Shown here: one piece after another, positions 1-10,700 of the stretch | Position numbering within the stretch: the first letter of the stretch is position 1 | Layout of the letters: each line of letters starts with the position of its first letter | Source: Phytophthora quininea | Lineage: Eukaryota; Oomycota; Peronosporomycetes; Peronosporales; Peronosporaceae | Length of the DNA: 60,068 bases | Direction of reading: 5' to 3' | Assembly (NCBI GenBank): GCA_011947345.1 | Contig: JAAVTG010000263.1 | Coordinates: 1 to 60,068 of the forward strand | Translations under genes and position numbers: made by a program | Notes under the pieces: model-generated | What the model was told of the DNA's origin: nothing | Database searches by the model: none | Seen by the model: the letters and a program-made list of their open reading frames with translations, nothing else

Positions 1-1200
1 CTCTCGATTTTTCCATGGGAACGCATTGGCTTTCGTGCTTGTTTTACGGCATTTCGTACTTGGCTTATGCCGACGGTGAACAATCGTGGCTCACCACGCC
101 CGGTATGCTGTCGTTTGGCGACAACGTGCAAAACTTGGCAGAGATCCGGCAAGTGCCACTGGTTCAGTCCTACCTGCGGACCTATCACTTCAGCATCGGA
201 GCTATCACCACTGTATGCTACGGCGATATTATCCCTATGAACGCCCAGGAGACTCTCGCCACGATGGCTGTGATCTTTATCTCGGTGGTCATTTTCAGCA
301 TGCTATCTGGTGGCTTTTACAAGTACTTCGACATGGAGTTGGGGCGGCGAGCTGAATATGAGGAAAAAGTAGCGCAAGTCGGCCATTTCCTGCGTTTCCA
401 CCGTTTCCCAAGCGATACGTGGCGGCAGATGCAAGTCTACTTTGCCCTGTCGTGGTGTGAAAGTCGTGGTCGTCGCGAGCGGAATTGCTGCGGGGTCTGC
501 CTCCTTCCGTTCGGCAGGACCTGGCGCAGCACGTGCACGCCAACCTGCTCAAAAATGTGGCTCTCTTCACACGCTGCGACCTGAAATTTGCGCGTGCGAT
601 TATCGCAGCGCTACAGCACGAGTTTTTCGTGCGCAACGATGTCATCATCCAGCGCGGGGACATGGAGCGAAGCCTGTATATCGTCGAAAGCGGCATTGTT
701 CTCATTTCAGCTGTGCGCATGCGAAATGTTGAGGCCCCTCAAGGTGCACGAGCCGAAGGCGAGCTGACGAACCTCCTGCTGACGACGACAATTCGTTATC
801 GCCCTCCGTTAACGAGTGGGTGGCTGTTAGCGTGCGAGCATCGGTGCGTTTGAAGAAGGCCAGCAAAGCCGACGCGTCGAAAAGGGCACCAAAACAACGA
901 CAGCGCAGCCTGGTGGCGCTGATGTCCCCCACTAGAACGGTGTCCGACATCAACAAAACCACAGAGCGCGAGGAGAAGATTTACAAGGGGCCGTTCGATT
1001 ATTTTGGCGAGCGTTCGCTGCTATTTGGCACTCCGCGCAATGCTACGTGCGTATCGCTGTGTGTGACGAGTCTCTTCGTTCTTACAAGTGCTCGGTTCGA
1101 GGCCATCTTGGACGAGTTCCCGCACGAGCGCAGCAACAGCGTCAGTGCTTGGGTCATGACAAGGACACCCGCTCAGATCGTCACGGACGAAAATGCGTAA
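1..1200 (+). CDS. Cyclic-nucleotide-gated / voltage-gated cation channel, C-terminal part
   Basis: Plasma-membrane ion channel, cut by the window edge so that S1-S4 are missing. Visible in order: the S5 end, a pore helix with a filter reading TTVCYGDI, a long S6 (ending near MLSGGFYKYFD), a C-linker with FLRFHRFP and QMQVYFALSW, then a cNMP-binding domain (FFVRNDVIIQRGDMERSLYIV; later GPFDYFGERSLLFGTPRNAT). The reading frame changes near 483 (one base short in GAGCGGAATT) and again between about 720 and 780, with the final frame open to TAA at 1198-1200. Adding single bases joins the domain without gaps, so sequence error is likelier than decay. The acid-rich and basic insert between the CNBD halves (about 780-960) is unusual. 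The family is clear; the ligand and ion selectivity cannot be told. Confidence 0.85.
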
Positions 1201-1360
1201 ATGCGTAGATGAAGTCATTCACTGCAGCAGCACGGAAGCCTGCAAATACAACATGGAGACCTCTATCGAATTCAAAATAACAAACAAATCCAAGCTTCAT
1301 TCCTCATGCTCCCGCCTCATCCATTGCCAGCAGAGGAGCGTCCACATCAGAGTTGCGCAT

Positions 1361-2883
1361 CTAGAAGAAAAGCACGGTGGCCAGAGCCAGCAGCGTCGTG
1401 GTGAACACCGCCGGCACGCTCACGCTGGCAGCGGACGAGCTCGAGTCCGACTTGCCCGAAGACGTACTGTCGCCGGTCGAGGAGCTGTCAGCCGAGGCGT
1501 CACCAGTGCCACCGTTCTCGCCAACGGCCTTCTCCAGGGTGGGGAAGGTCCAGTCGCTGGGTGGGGTCTCGCAGCCGTCCGACGTCGAGTTGCAGACCTG
1601 GCACAGGCTGCCGTAGTACTCGCGCTTGCAGCCAGTGTCGCTGTTGCACTTCTTCACATTCAGGTAGCACGCAGGGTTCTCGGCAGCGAGCTCGTCAGGG
1701 GTGGGCAGCGGCAGCATGTGGGCGATGGTTTCCGAGTCCAGACCAGAGTTCTCAAGCAGGCCGTTGGTCAGGTTGTTGTAGGCCTCCACCAACTTGTTGG
1801 CACGCTCCGTGTTGGCTTCCTCGTCCTGTGGGTTCTCCCAGAAGGCAATGCCATCGATCCACTCGCCAGAGTCCGAGGCCTCAAACTCGACACCGCCGTC
1901 CTCGCAGAACTCGGTGAAGTTCGAGTAGAGCTCGCCCGTCGTGTTGCTCTTCATGGATGTGATGCCGACCAGGTCGTCAATCAGGATGTAGCCCAGCACG
2001 CGGTAGTTGAACGTGCAGCTGATACCGTCCGGCATGACGCCGACGTCGCACAGTCCCTGGCGGGTGCTGGCACGGCACTCGGACGTCTTGCTGCTCCACT
2101 CCTGCAGGGGACACGAGTTAGGGAACGAGAACCAGACGTTGTTCGGGTACGGGGCTCGCGGGTCCGTCTCCTTGGTGGTACCGCCCACAAAGGGGCCGAC
2201 CTCGGGCTCTCCTCGTCGCCGTTGAAGTAGTAACAGGCCGGGGAACACTTCGCCGCCCGACGACGTCGTGGAGCTGGGCGTGCAACGGCCCGAGTCCATG
2301 GCGAGCATATTGCCGTACTCGCCCTGGCTGGCTACATCCTGGTACAGCGCCAGCGACTCGTTCGTGTTGGCGATGGCAAACTCGTAGAACACGACGTACG
2401 TCATGTCGTTCTTGCGCGTGCAGCGCTCTTCCGTCGAGCGCGTATCGTAGTTGATGCCCTCGGCCTGCACGTACATGAGAGCGCCCTCGACCGAGGCCGT
2501 ATTGACCGTGTCCATGAGGCCCACGAAGGCGTCCGTGGCGTCGTCATAGTAGCGAGACACGAAGCGCTGCAGCTCGTCGTTCCAGAGCGGCTCGTCGCTT
2601 TGCACGCGGGCCTGCACCACGTGCACGGGGACATGTGGTACGAGTCCGAGGCGGCCTCCGCGGCGCCCGAGGAGCTGCCGGTGGACAGCGAGCTCATGAA
2701 GTCGTTGGCCGACGAGCCGCTGGACGTCGTCGTCTTGGTCGTGGACGTGGTCGAGGACGTGCTGGAGCCCGAGACTGAGTCCGACGCAGCCGTGACCGTG
2801 CCGGCGCTCGACTCGGTGGACTGCGCGCGCGCACCGATGAACAGCACGGCCGTCGAGAGCGCCAGGGTCGAGAAGACCTTCAT
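1361..2883 (-). CDS. Secreted GPI-anchored Ser/Thr-rich surface protein, unknown function
   Basis: Begins with a signal peptide (MKVFSTLALSTAVLFIGARAQ, cut after ARA), followed by about 70 residues rich in Ser and Thr, then a cysteine-containing globular region of about 380 residues, then a Ser/Asp-rich stalk and a hydrophobic tail ending in ALATVLFF, the pattern of a GPI-anchor signal. A cysteine cluster near the end (CYLNVKKC, GCKREYYGSLCQVC) suggests disulphides and wall or membrane-surface placement. The ATG at 2883 is chosen for the signal peptide. The frame breaks near 2630 (GGGG run on the plus strand) and shifts out and back between about 2180 and 2265. No named family recognised. It may be a cell-wall or infection-surface protein, but only the topology is supported. 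Confidence 0.75.
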
Positions 2884-5204
2884 CCTTGCAGCAAGAGGGT
2901 GGGCGCGGGTACAAGTTGCCTTGCGATGTAATCTGCAGACTCGTGCACACGAGAAGGCAAATTGGGAATTGATTGATGGGGGGCGAGCGGCCTGGACCGT
3001 GCCTCTGCTCGAGCCAGTTCGCCGTCGGCGGCTGGATATTGAGACGCAAACGGGGGCCACAACCACACGACGCGCGCACGTACAGCTGGGCCGCAAGAGG
3101 GGCGAGGTCTCTACACTGCCGGGGCCATCGGCGTCGTCGTCCAGAGCTTCCCGAGTGAGACGAGCTCGACCAAGAAGACTCCTTGGCGGCTGCCCGACTT
3201 TTGCTGCGGTCGGAAGGCGGACGTTTGAGCAGCAGCAGAAAGAGAAGGAGGGGCTTGCAGAGCACTCCTTTCAGTCACACGCCTTTCACTCCTTTCGCAT
3301 CCCGCAGCTGACGACGAGATTCGTATTGGTGCCGCTGACATGAGATTGAGGGACTTACCGCTGTTTGAACAAGTTTTGTTGAAACACGTCGGCACGGATA
3401 CTATCGGTGCTGGTTTCACTCACATTTCGCTGGAGACTCCTTTCCTGCGCGTGGCAAGAGAGAAACGTGTGTGCCCGTGTCAGCATGCCCTGCCGCGACC
3501 CCCATCCGCGCCCGGAGTGCAATCACGACGAGGCACGTGCCCTGAGAAGTCTTGCCCGCATGGAGCGCGCGAGTAAGTAAACACGGCGGCCATCGCTCGA
3601 TCGAGGAGGAACGCGGTCTTGGCCGGCCGGCTGAAGGCGAGAAGCTTCTTCGGCTCGAAATGACTCGGTCGGGCCCTCGGGTCTTGGCTTACTGCCATTT
3701 GCATTGGCACCTCGCGCTGTTTCTGGCCGCGCGAGTTGAGGGACGTGACCAAATGGTGTGTGTGTCCACGTTGCATTTGTTGCTACTGCCCAGCGCGCGA
3801 GCTGTTTGTCGCTCGCCATCTGCCAGCCTTCTCGACGAAAAGTTCACGACCGCCTCCCCTGGTGCTGCGACTTGCCAAAGCTCCCCACTTGGTCAAGGAA
3901 GTCGTGTGTGGCTGGCGAGATGGCCATCGCGTTTTAATCGCATCGCATGGTTGCTGCAGCATTTGACGCGTCACGGTGGGGAACGCACTTGTATCTTTCG
4001 CGTCCGGCGCGGCGACTAACAGTCCGCTCTCAGTTTGTAGACGAGTGTGGATAGCCACCACCAGCCTCCACGGGCCACAATTTTGCTGCCGATGTGCAAT
4101 ACCGCGGCACCACCTACGCTTTTGGTTTTCGCTCCATATCGCGATCACATGGGGGCAAGCTGCCATCGCGGTGCCTCCCCGTTGTTTCGCTGTTAGCAGC
4201 GCATCACGTGGCCCCGAAGAGCTGGCGCCACATAGAGCGTGTGGCGCGCGGAGACTTGCCCCAGTTGCAGGACAAAGCGACCGCTGTGGAGGGCGTCAGC
4301 AGCATTGGCCCCGGGCAAAGGGAAGACGCCTCCACCAAGCTCATCCGGTGAGCAAATCGCCGGCGCCCGCTTCAACGCCGACGACGGCGCGATCGCTTCG
4401 TAGAAGCGCAGGCAGGCCCCGGCAACGCGACGACGACGCGCTCTCTGATCACGCTGATGCAAGTCTCAACGGGGATCTGTTGACCCTCTTCACTTTTGCT
4501 CCACAGCACTTGGCAAGTTCAAGGCAACAAAGCACCTTGCTGCTCACTCGGTGAGACTCCCGGTCGTTTGGCGGATCGTCAATGGCGACTCAAACTGCTC
4601 GAATGGAAGCGGATCAATGCCATCGTGAGTTGCAGTGAGGGCCACCTCGTTTGGCCAGCTAACTGTTATCGGGGCGCGGCAACCGTGGAGAACTGTTCTT
4701 CGCTAGCTTGGTTTACGTTTTGGAACGCCCACCCTGCTCAAAGCCACCCGCGTCGCAATACGCCCTGCTTGCTACAGTCGCGACGACCGCCGCACCACAC
4801 CGAGACGGGCAAGAGCGAGCGAGTCCAGGCTGTAGCGTACTGGCCGCCGTCAAGTGATTCGCACTGCTTGCCGCATCAAAGCACATCAAGCAAACTGATG
4901 CAGACGAGAACTGCCTTGTACGAGGAAGCGTCCCCAGGAAGGCCAATCTGCACATCGTTTTCGTGGGTCAGCGTCGTGTCCGATGCAGCTCCAGCGCCTG
5001 TGAGCCTTCTCCTCTTTGCCCACCAGACCCATGAGAAACAAGACGCACGCCACGCGTGCGTTGGAGGCGGCTCAAGACGAGCAACAGCGCCAGCTCCGCG
5101 AGCCACACCGAAGCCTCGCCGACGATTCTTCTTGGACCTTCACTCACGCTGGCCCAATCAATCATCACAGAAATCGAGCTCACAATCGGATTCGCCCGGT
5201 GAGC
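2884..5204. other. Intergenic region without a recognisable gene
   Basis: About 2.3 kb between the divergent GPI-protein and RIO-kinase genes. Open frames of up to about 300 codons exist in several frames, but they overlap each other, have no recognisable domain, and look like GC-driven open frames. The two ends should hold the promoters and 5' leaders of the flanking genes. No repeats or RNA genes noticed. Confidence 0.5.
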
Positions 5205-6571
5205 ATGGCGAGCATCGGAGGCTGCCCATGGGGAGTGCCCACGGCCCAGCCACAGCCCAGCATGCAGGACCTGATGGACGAGGCGCTGGCGCTCAGCCTC
5301 TACGAAGAGGAGTGCCGCGCGCTGCAGCGAGAGATGAACCCGGAGTATCAAAGCAGCGTCTTCACCAACATCCAGCGCAGCAAGGAGCGACGCGAGCTGG
5401 ACCGCAACAAGCAGCTGCTAGGCGCCGATAGCTTCGACGCCGCTGCAGAGGCCTCTGGGGAAGGATCTGTGGTTCCCTCGGTACTGACGCGCGAGCCTGC
5501 GGTCTCTGCTGGCGCTGCAACGCTGGCACGAGCGCGAGCCGCTGGCTCGTTGTCCATGCAAGACGCCGGACACGGCGCAGGCAGCGGCAAGGGCTTCACG
5601 TCGCTTCGAGAGAGTCAGAGGCGCCGCCAGAAGAGTGAGAAGAAGGGTTTTGGCGCAGGGAGAGTAGAGGCGGAAGGCCATGCCACGACCGACGGAGTGA
5701 TGGACGAGCGCACGACCCTCATCCTGCAGAAGATGATCAACCGAGGAGGGCTGGACGAGGTCCATGGCTGCGTGCAGAGTGGCAAGGAGGCCCATGTGTA
5801 CTTTGCAGTGGGCACGGACGAGGTTGCCAGGCAGCCTGTGCAGCTGGCGGTCAAGATCTTCCGCACCACGCTCAACGAGTTCGGCAACCGACACGAGTAC
5901 GTGACGGGGATCGGCGGTTCGACCTCAACTTCCAGAAGAAGGACCTGCGACGTCAGATTAAGGCGTGGACGGACAAGGAGTACCGCAACCTGTGCCGCGC
6001 TGCCAAGTGCCACATCCGAGCGCCAACGCCCGTCGTCTGCAAAGAGCACGTGCTGGTCATGCAGTTTGTGGGTGCGGACGGCTGGCCCGAGCCAACACTC
6101 AAGGACGTGCAGGCAGAACTGTCGGCGAAGCAGCAGGCTCGAGCGTATGCAGATGTGCTGCAGGCGACGCGGGCGCTGTACCAGCGTGCGCACTTGGTTC
6201 ACGGCGATCTGAGCGAGTACAATATTCTGTTTGCACACCGAGAGAAGCGCATATGGCTCATCGACTTTGGTCAAGCTGTGGACCGCTCACACCCCGAGAC
6301 CGAAGAGTTTCTCCGCCGCGACCTGCGCACGATCAATCGGTTTTTCCAGAGGGGCGACCTGCTCGAGGCCGATGCTGAGGAGGTTGGCCTGCTCTCGGAC
6401 GAGCTTGCGTACGACTACGTAGTCAGCGAGACGCCTGAGGATGTGCTTTCTGCGTTCCCGCCTCTAGCAGCGCTGTTGGAGGAGCTTACAGATATTTCAG
6501 AGGTAGAGGAGACTGAGGAGGAGGAGCGAACCGAAGAAGTAGAGCAGGTTGAGCAGGTTGAGACGCAGTAA
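5205..6571 (+). CDS. RIO-type atypical protein kinase, RIO3/RIO1-like
   Basis: RIO kinases act in maturation of the small ribosomal subunit. Residues 1 to about 165 are a low-complexity extension that starts with a ubiquitin-interacting-motif-like stretch (DEALALSLYEEE). The kinase follows: MINRGGLDEVHGCVQSGKEAHVY (nucleotide loop), AVKIFRTT (lysine), TTLNEFGNR (typical of RIO3), VMQFVG (hinge), HGDLSEYNIL (catalytic loop) and LIDFGQAVD (metal-binding). The catalytic Asp and Asn and the metal Asp are present. The tail is a Glu/Val-rich acidic run. The start at 5205 is the first ATG in frame before the UIM-like motif. One base is missing at the GGGG run at 5906-5909; restoring it gives YVTGDRRFDLNF, the expected family sequence. 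Confidence 0.9.
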
Positions 6572-6660
6572 AGCTACCTAGAAGTGAGTCAACAACGCAG
6601 ACAGGAAAGCTCGTGCTATTCGCTCTACCAGAGAGCCACTCGTTGCCAATCTGTCCTTCT

Positions 6661-7512
6661 CTAATTGTCGTCGTAGTGGTACGGATCCACGTCGCCGTGC
6701 GGTGCCACAATCTCCGACAGGAGTTCGGCGCCTTCAGCAGCCACGTAGGTCGGGTACGGGAGCGGCTCCGTGGGCTTCTTCTTGCGCGCGTCCGTTACAC
6801 GCACGATGCCGCCACTGTTGCCGGGCACACTGCCCTTGACGTAGATGAGGTTGCGCTCCACGTCGATCTTGGCGATCCAGAGGTTGTCGCGCGTGACGCG
6901 GTTGCCGCCCATGCGGCCAGGCATCTTCTTTCCCTTGAACACCTTGCCTGGGTCCTGGCACTGGCCGGTGGAGCCCATGTGGCGCTGGGTCTTGGAGTTA
7001 CCGTGCGAAGCCGGCTGGCCGGCGAAATTGTGCAGCTTCATGACGCCCTGGAAGCCCTTGCCCTTGCTGGTGCCGCACACGTCCACGAACTGGCCAGGGC
7101 TGAAGTGCAGCGCCGAAAGCGTGGTGCCAAGCGGAAGCAATGCGTCCTCGGACACACGGAACTCCTGCAGCTGGCGCTTGGGCGGCACGCCGGCCTTGGC
7201 TAGATGGCCCATCACGGGTTTGGACACGTTTCGGGGCTTGCGCAGCCCCACGCCGAGCTGCAGCGCGTTGAACCCGTGGCGGTCAGCCGTCTTGACCTGC
7301 GTGACCTGACACTGCTCCACCTGCAGCACGGTGCAGTTGTGGCGGTAGCCAAAGTGGTCCCACACAGGCATCATGCCCACTTTGACGGCCAGCAGCCCTG
7401 TGCGCTTCTTCTCGGGCGTCCATGCGGCGGCCGCAGCCGTTGACAGAGCAGACGAGCGCGATGCGCCCAGCGTCTTGCGCGCCAGCGCGCTCGATCCGCG
7501 CCACATGCTCAT
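6661..7512 (-). CDS. MRPL3: Mitochondrial large-subunit ribosomal protein uL3
   Basis: Binds 23S-type rRNA near the peptidyl-transferase centre of the mitochondrial ribosome. The protein opens with a basic, Ser/Ala-rich, acid-free leader (MSMWRGSSALARKTLG) typical of a mitochondrial presequence. The uL3 core follows: GLLAVKVGMMPVWD at the front, FVDVCGTSKGKGFQGVMKLHNF in the middle, then ASHGNSKTQRHMGSTGQ and PGKVFKGKKMPGRMGG, the conserved extension that reaches into the rRNA. Length (about 280 residues) fits. An upstream in-frame ATG at 7572 exists, but 7512 is preferred because the targeting leader begins there. The frame is intact throughout. It ends convergently, 90 bp from the RIO kinase stop. 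Confidence 0.93.
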   Translation of the reverse strand: MSMWRGSSALARKTLGASRSSALSTAAAAAWTPEKKRTGLLAVKVGMMPVWDHFGYRHNCTVLQVEQCQVTQVKTADRHGFNALQLGVGLRKPRNVSKPVMGHLAKAGVPPKRQLQEFRVSEDALLPLGTTLSALHFSPGQFVDVCGTSKGKGFQGVMKLHNFAGQPASHGNSKTQRHMGSTGQCQDPGKVFKGKKMPGRMGGNRVTRDNLWIAKIDVERNLIYVKGSVPGNSGGIVRVTDARKKKPTEPLPYPTYVAAEGAELLSEIVAPHGDVDPYHYDDN

Positions 7513-7743
7513 GCGCGCTTCCAGTTCGGTCTCGGATGTGAGGGCCACAGAATTGCCGCGCTCTTTAGCCAATCACAAGACAGAACCCACCTAACAACAT
7601 ATGTTTGGCAAACAGCATTTTCAAGGTGGCTTAGCTGTTGCGAGCAAAGCGAAAAGAGCTGCGTCTTCCTGCGGTGCATGCCAGGCTCCTTTACCTCTCT
7701 CTCTGTCGACTGCAGACTCCGGTGACCCCACTCCCTCGTCTGG

Positions 7744-10700
7744 ATGAAGCTGCTGATGCGGCGGCGTCTGCTGCCGCTGGTCGCGCTGCTGCTGGGCGTG
7801 CGCTACTGCGGGGCGACGCTGCTGTTGCTGCGCGGCTCCTGGTGGCTCTGCGCGGGGCTGCTGCAGGTCCTGGCACTGATCTGTGGCAGCGGCAGCGTCT
7901 GGTGGCTGCTGCGCTCCTTCCAGTTGCAGCGGGAGCAGGAGCTGCTGGACCAGGCGCTGCTCAAGTTCAAATATTACAGCCGCTACAGGGCCCGAGCTCC
8001 GGTGGGCGTCGCCAGCGCCGCAAGAACCGGCAGCGGGGAGATCGCTCCGGCCTGCATGACGGACGCGGGTTTCCAACTGAGAGTGCTCAAGAGACTCCCT
8101 GTCGCGGCGCATTTGCGCACGTCCTGGAGCCTGCCGCAGGAGATTTGCGACGAGATCTCGACGCTGGTGCAGTGCATTGTGAAGGACTATATCAGCTACT
8201 GGTTCCAGGCCGTCTCACCCAACGAGGAGTTCCCCAACGACGTGAGGTTCTTGCTCGCGGACTTGCTGGGAGCGGTGGCGTCAAGAGTGCTGGAGATTGA
8301 CTCGTCGCAGGCGCTTACGATGGTGGCCAAGAGTTTGGAGCTGCTACGACTGCACCTTGGCTGGTTTCGGGAGGCGTACGCGCACCTGGCGGAGGAGCAT
8401 CCGAGTATCTTTGAAGGCGACGAAAACGACTCGAATCGCCTCAAGCGGCAAGAGTACGTCACTGCCTTCGTGCAGCGATCGCAGTTCATTCATCCCGGAG
8501 TGGTTGCAGGCACGCCGTTGTCTCCTTACGCAACAATCGTGTCCGGTGGGAGTCCTAAAAGACTACAGTCGAGAACGCTGAAGCTGCCTATCTTCGACAC
8601 GTGGCAACGCAACTTCTCACTCAACTGAAACCCCAGCTTGGCCAACAGTGCGACACCAACATGTTTGTGTCGGTTGCTCTCAATTTACTACGAGAAATCA
8701 CGGCTTTCAAGATTCTAAAGCCTCTGTCAGAGTATGCACAGCCGCGGTATGCGAATGAGATCGTGCTGTCCTGCCTTCAAGAGTTTGTGGATGAAAAGGA
8801 AACGGCTATGTCAAATGGAAATGGAAGCGGTATGATGCCGACTTTGACACTGAATAAACTTCGCGTGACGTCGAGTTTCCTCTACAAGGCAAGCAAGCGC
8901 AGTGGTGAGCAGGCTGAGGCAGCTTTTCAGGCAATGGTTGATGCTGTGGCAAGTGCTGCATCGACTGCTGCCGCGGGAGCCGCTGAAATGGTTTTTGAAG
9001 GGGACGACTGGACAGATCCCAGCAGCAACCCTTTTGCTTTTGGGAGCGCGGTGTTCGCTGCAAACTCTGTTGGCGGTGGCCCTAGTGAGAAGAAATCGAT
9101 GCCGTCGATCTTCACGATGGACGACCGCGTCGCCAAGGCAGCGAAGATGATGAATCCGCGTGGTTTGCTTCCTGGATCGCTCAAAGTTACTGGTGAAAAT
9201 AGTCGCATAAGTGCGCATATGGACGACTTGAAGAATGCCAAGGCCAACATCGGTTCGAGTTTAAGCAAAGTGAAAAACCGCTTACGTTCGCTAGGCAGCC
9301 ATCAGATGGATCCGCTACCGACGCCCCCATCAGCACAGGTGCTGCAGCCCGAATGATCCGAAAACCTGGGCAGCTCTTGCAAAGGCATGGAAACGAGGCG
9401 AGTCGAGTGTCACCTCGCCGACCTCTTCATTCGATGATGGCATTATTTCTCCAATGTCGGACGATAGCCGAAGTCGTAGCAACGCACACACCATTGGCTC
9501 TCTGAACCCGTTGATCAGCCCCACGAGTGACGAGGAGGGGAGATGACTCAAGGACTGCTAGTGGGACAATCGTGGCTGTACGGGAACGTGTCATACAGCA
9601 TTTGGAGAAGGCTGTGGCGAATTACACAAAGATGTACAATGATTGCCCAGAGATGCGCAGCTCAGCACGGTCGCGCGAGCTGTACGAACTCCTGTCAGCC
9701 ATTGAAGACACTCTTATGCTTGGATTTCGCAACCACGACTCAAAACCGCCGTCGTCGGAGGAGGATAGCAAGGATGGCTTTCTGCCACAAACCCCACCGT
9801 TGTCCCCTAATGTCAGGAGACGGTCTTCGGTGCCTGTACACACAACTGGCACGATGTCTCCAACTCGTGACAGCGTAGGCTCTGACGAGGAGAGTGAGTC
9901 CGACACAGATTCGGATGACGACCAGTACTATTGGGCATATCTTGCGCGGGACCGACCTGGTGCTGTTAGCATGAATTCTCTTTGGAGATTTGTGGCGTCC
10001 CAATGTCCAGACTGTAACTCAAATGAGGCTTTTGTATCGACTCGCGGGGTTCAGTGGGTGCTGGTGGCTTTGGAACAAGGTCGTGTGGGGACTTTCTGCG
10101 CGGAGTTGTATGCTCATGAAGAAGTTACGAGTTTATTCTACGAGAGCTATGCCGTTATGCACGACAGTACGCTCATGGAATCGGTGCTGGGGAGCTTATC
10201 ACTGTTGGATAAGCTAACAATTTGTCTCGATGTACCTACTCTTTTGGGAAGGCAAAGCGACGTAGACCAAGATGCAAGTCTTTCATCCTGGTCGCGAGTT
10301 TCGCAGGGCGCTCCGGTGCGTGTGCTGGAACGAGTGTGGGAAACTGAACGTTACGTTCCCATTAACGGCTGGGTAAAGGCGAACGATAAACGGTGGGAAG
10401 AACTCCCTTCGTCGGAATGGATCTGGGAGGACGAATGGGCGTTAGAAAATGCAGGTAATGACACTGGCGATTCATCTGATGGCGAGGCAAATTCTGCGTG
10501 GGAATATGCCAAAACGTTTGAGGATAATTTCCATGACAAAGAAAAGAAGTTCGACTCGGTGCGGCGACGTCGATGGATTCGCCGCAGACGCCAGCTCTCA
10601 CCTGTTCTGGTTCTCGCATCCCCACCAGTTTCCCCAGCAAGCTCCAGCGTGTCGTCTCCACCTGCATCTGCAACGGCACCCTCTAGCTTAGGCAAGGCGC

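Noticed and set aside
1..1200. Channel gene as a pseudogene
   Set aside because: Both breaks are one-base shifts that rejoin conserved domain sequence, like those in obviously essential genes of the same window, so error is likelier.
1193..2230. 345-codon plus-strand open frame
   Set aside because: Lies antisense to the GPI-protein gene and mirrors its codon bias; no domain of its own.
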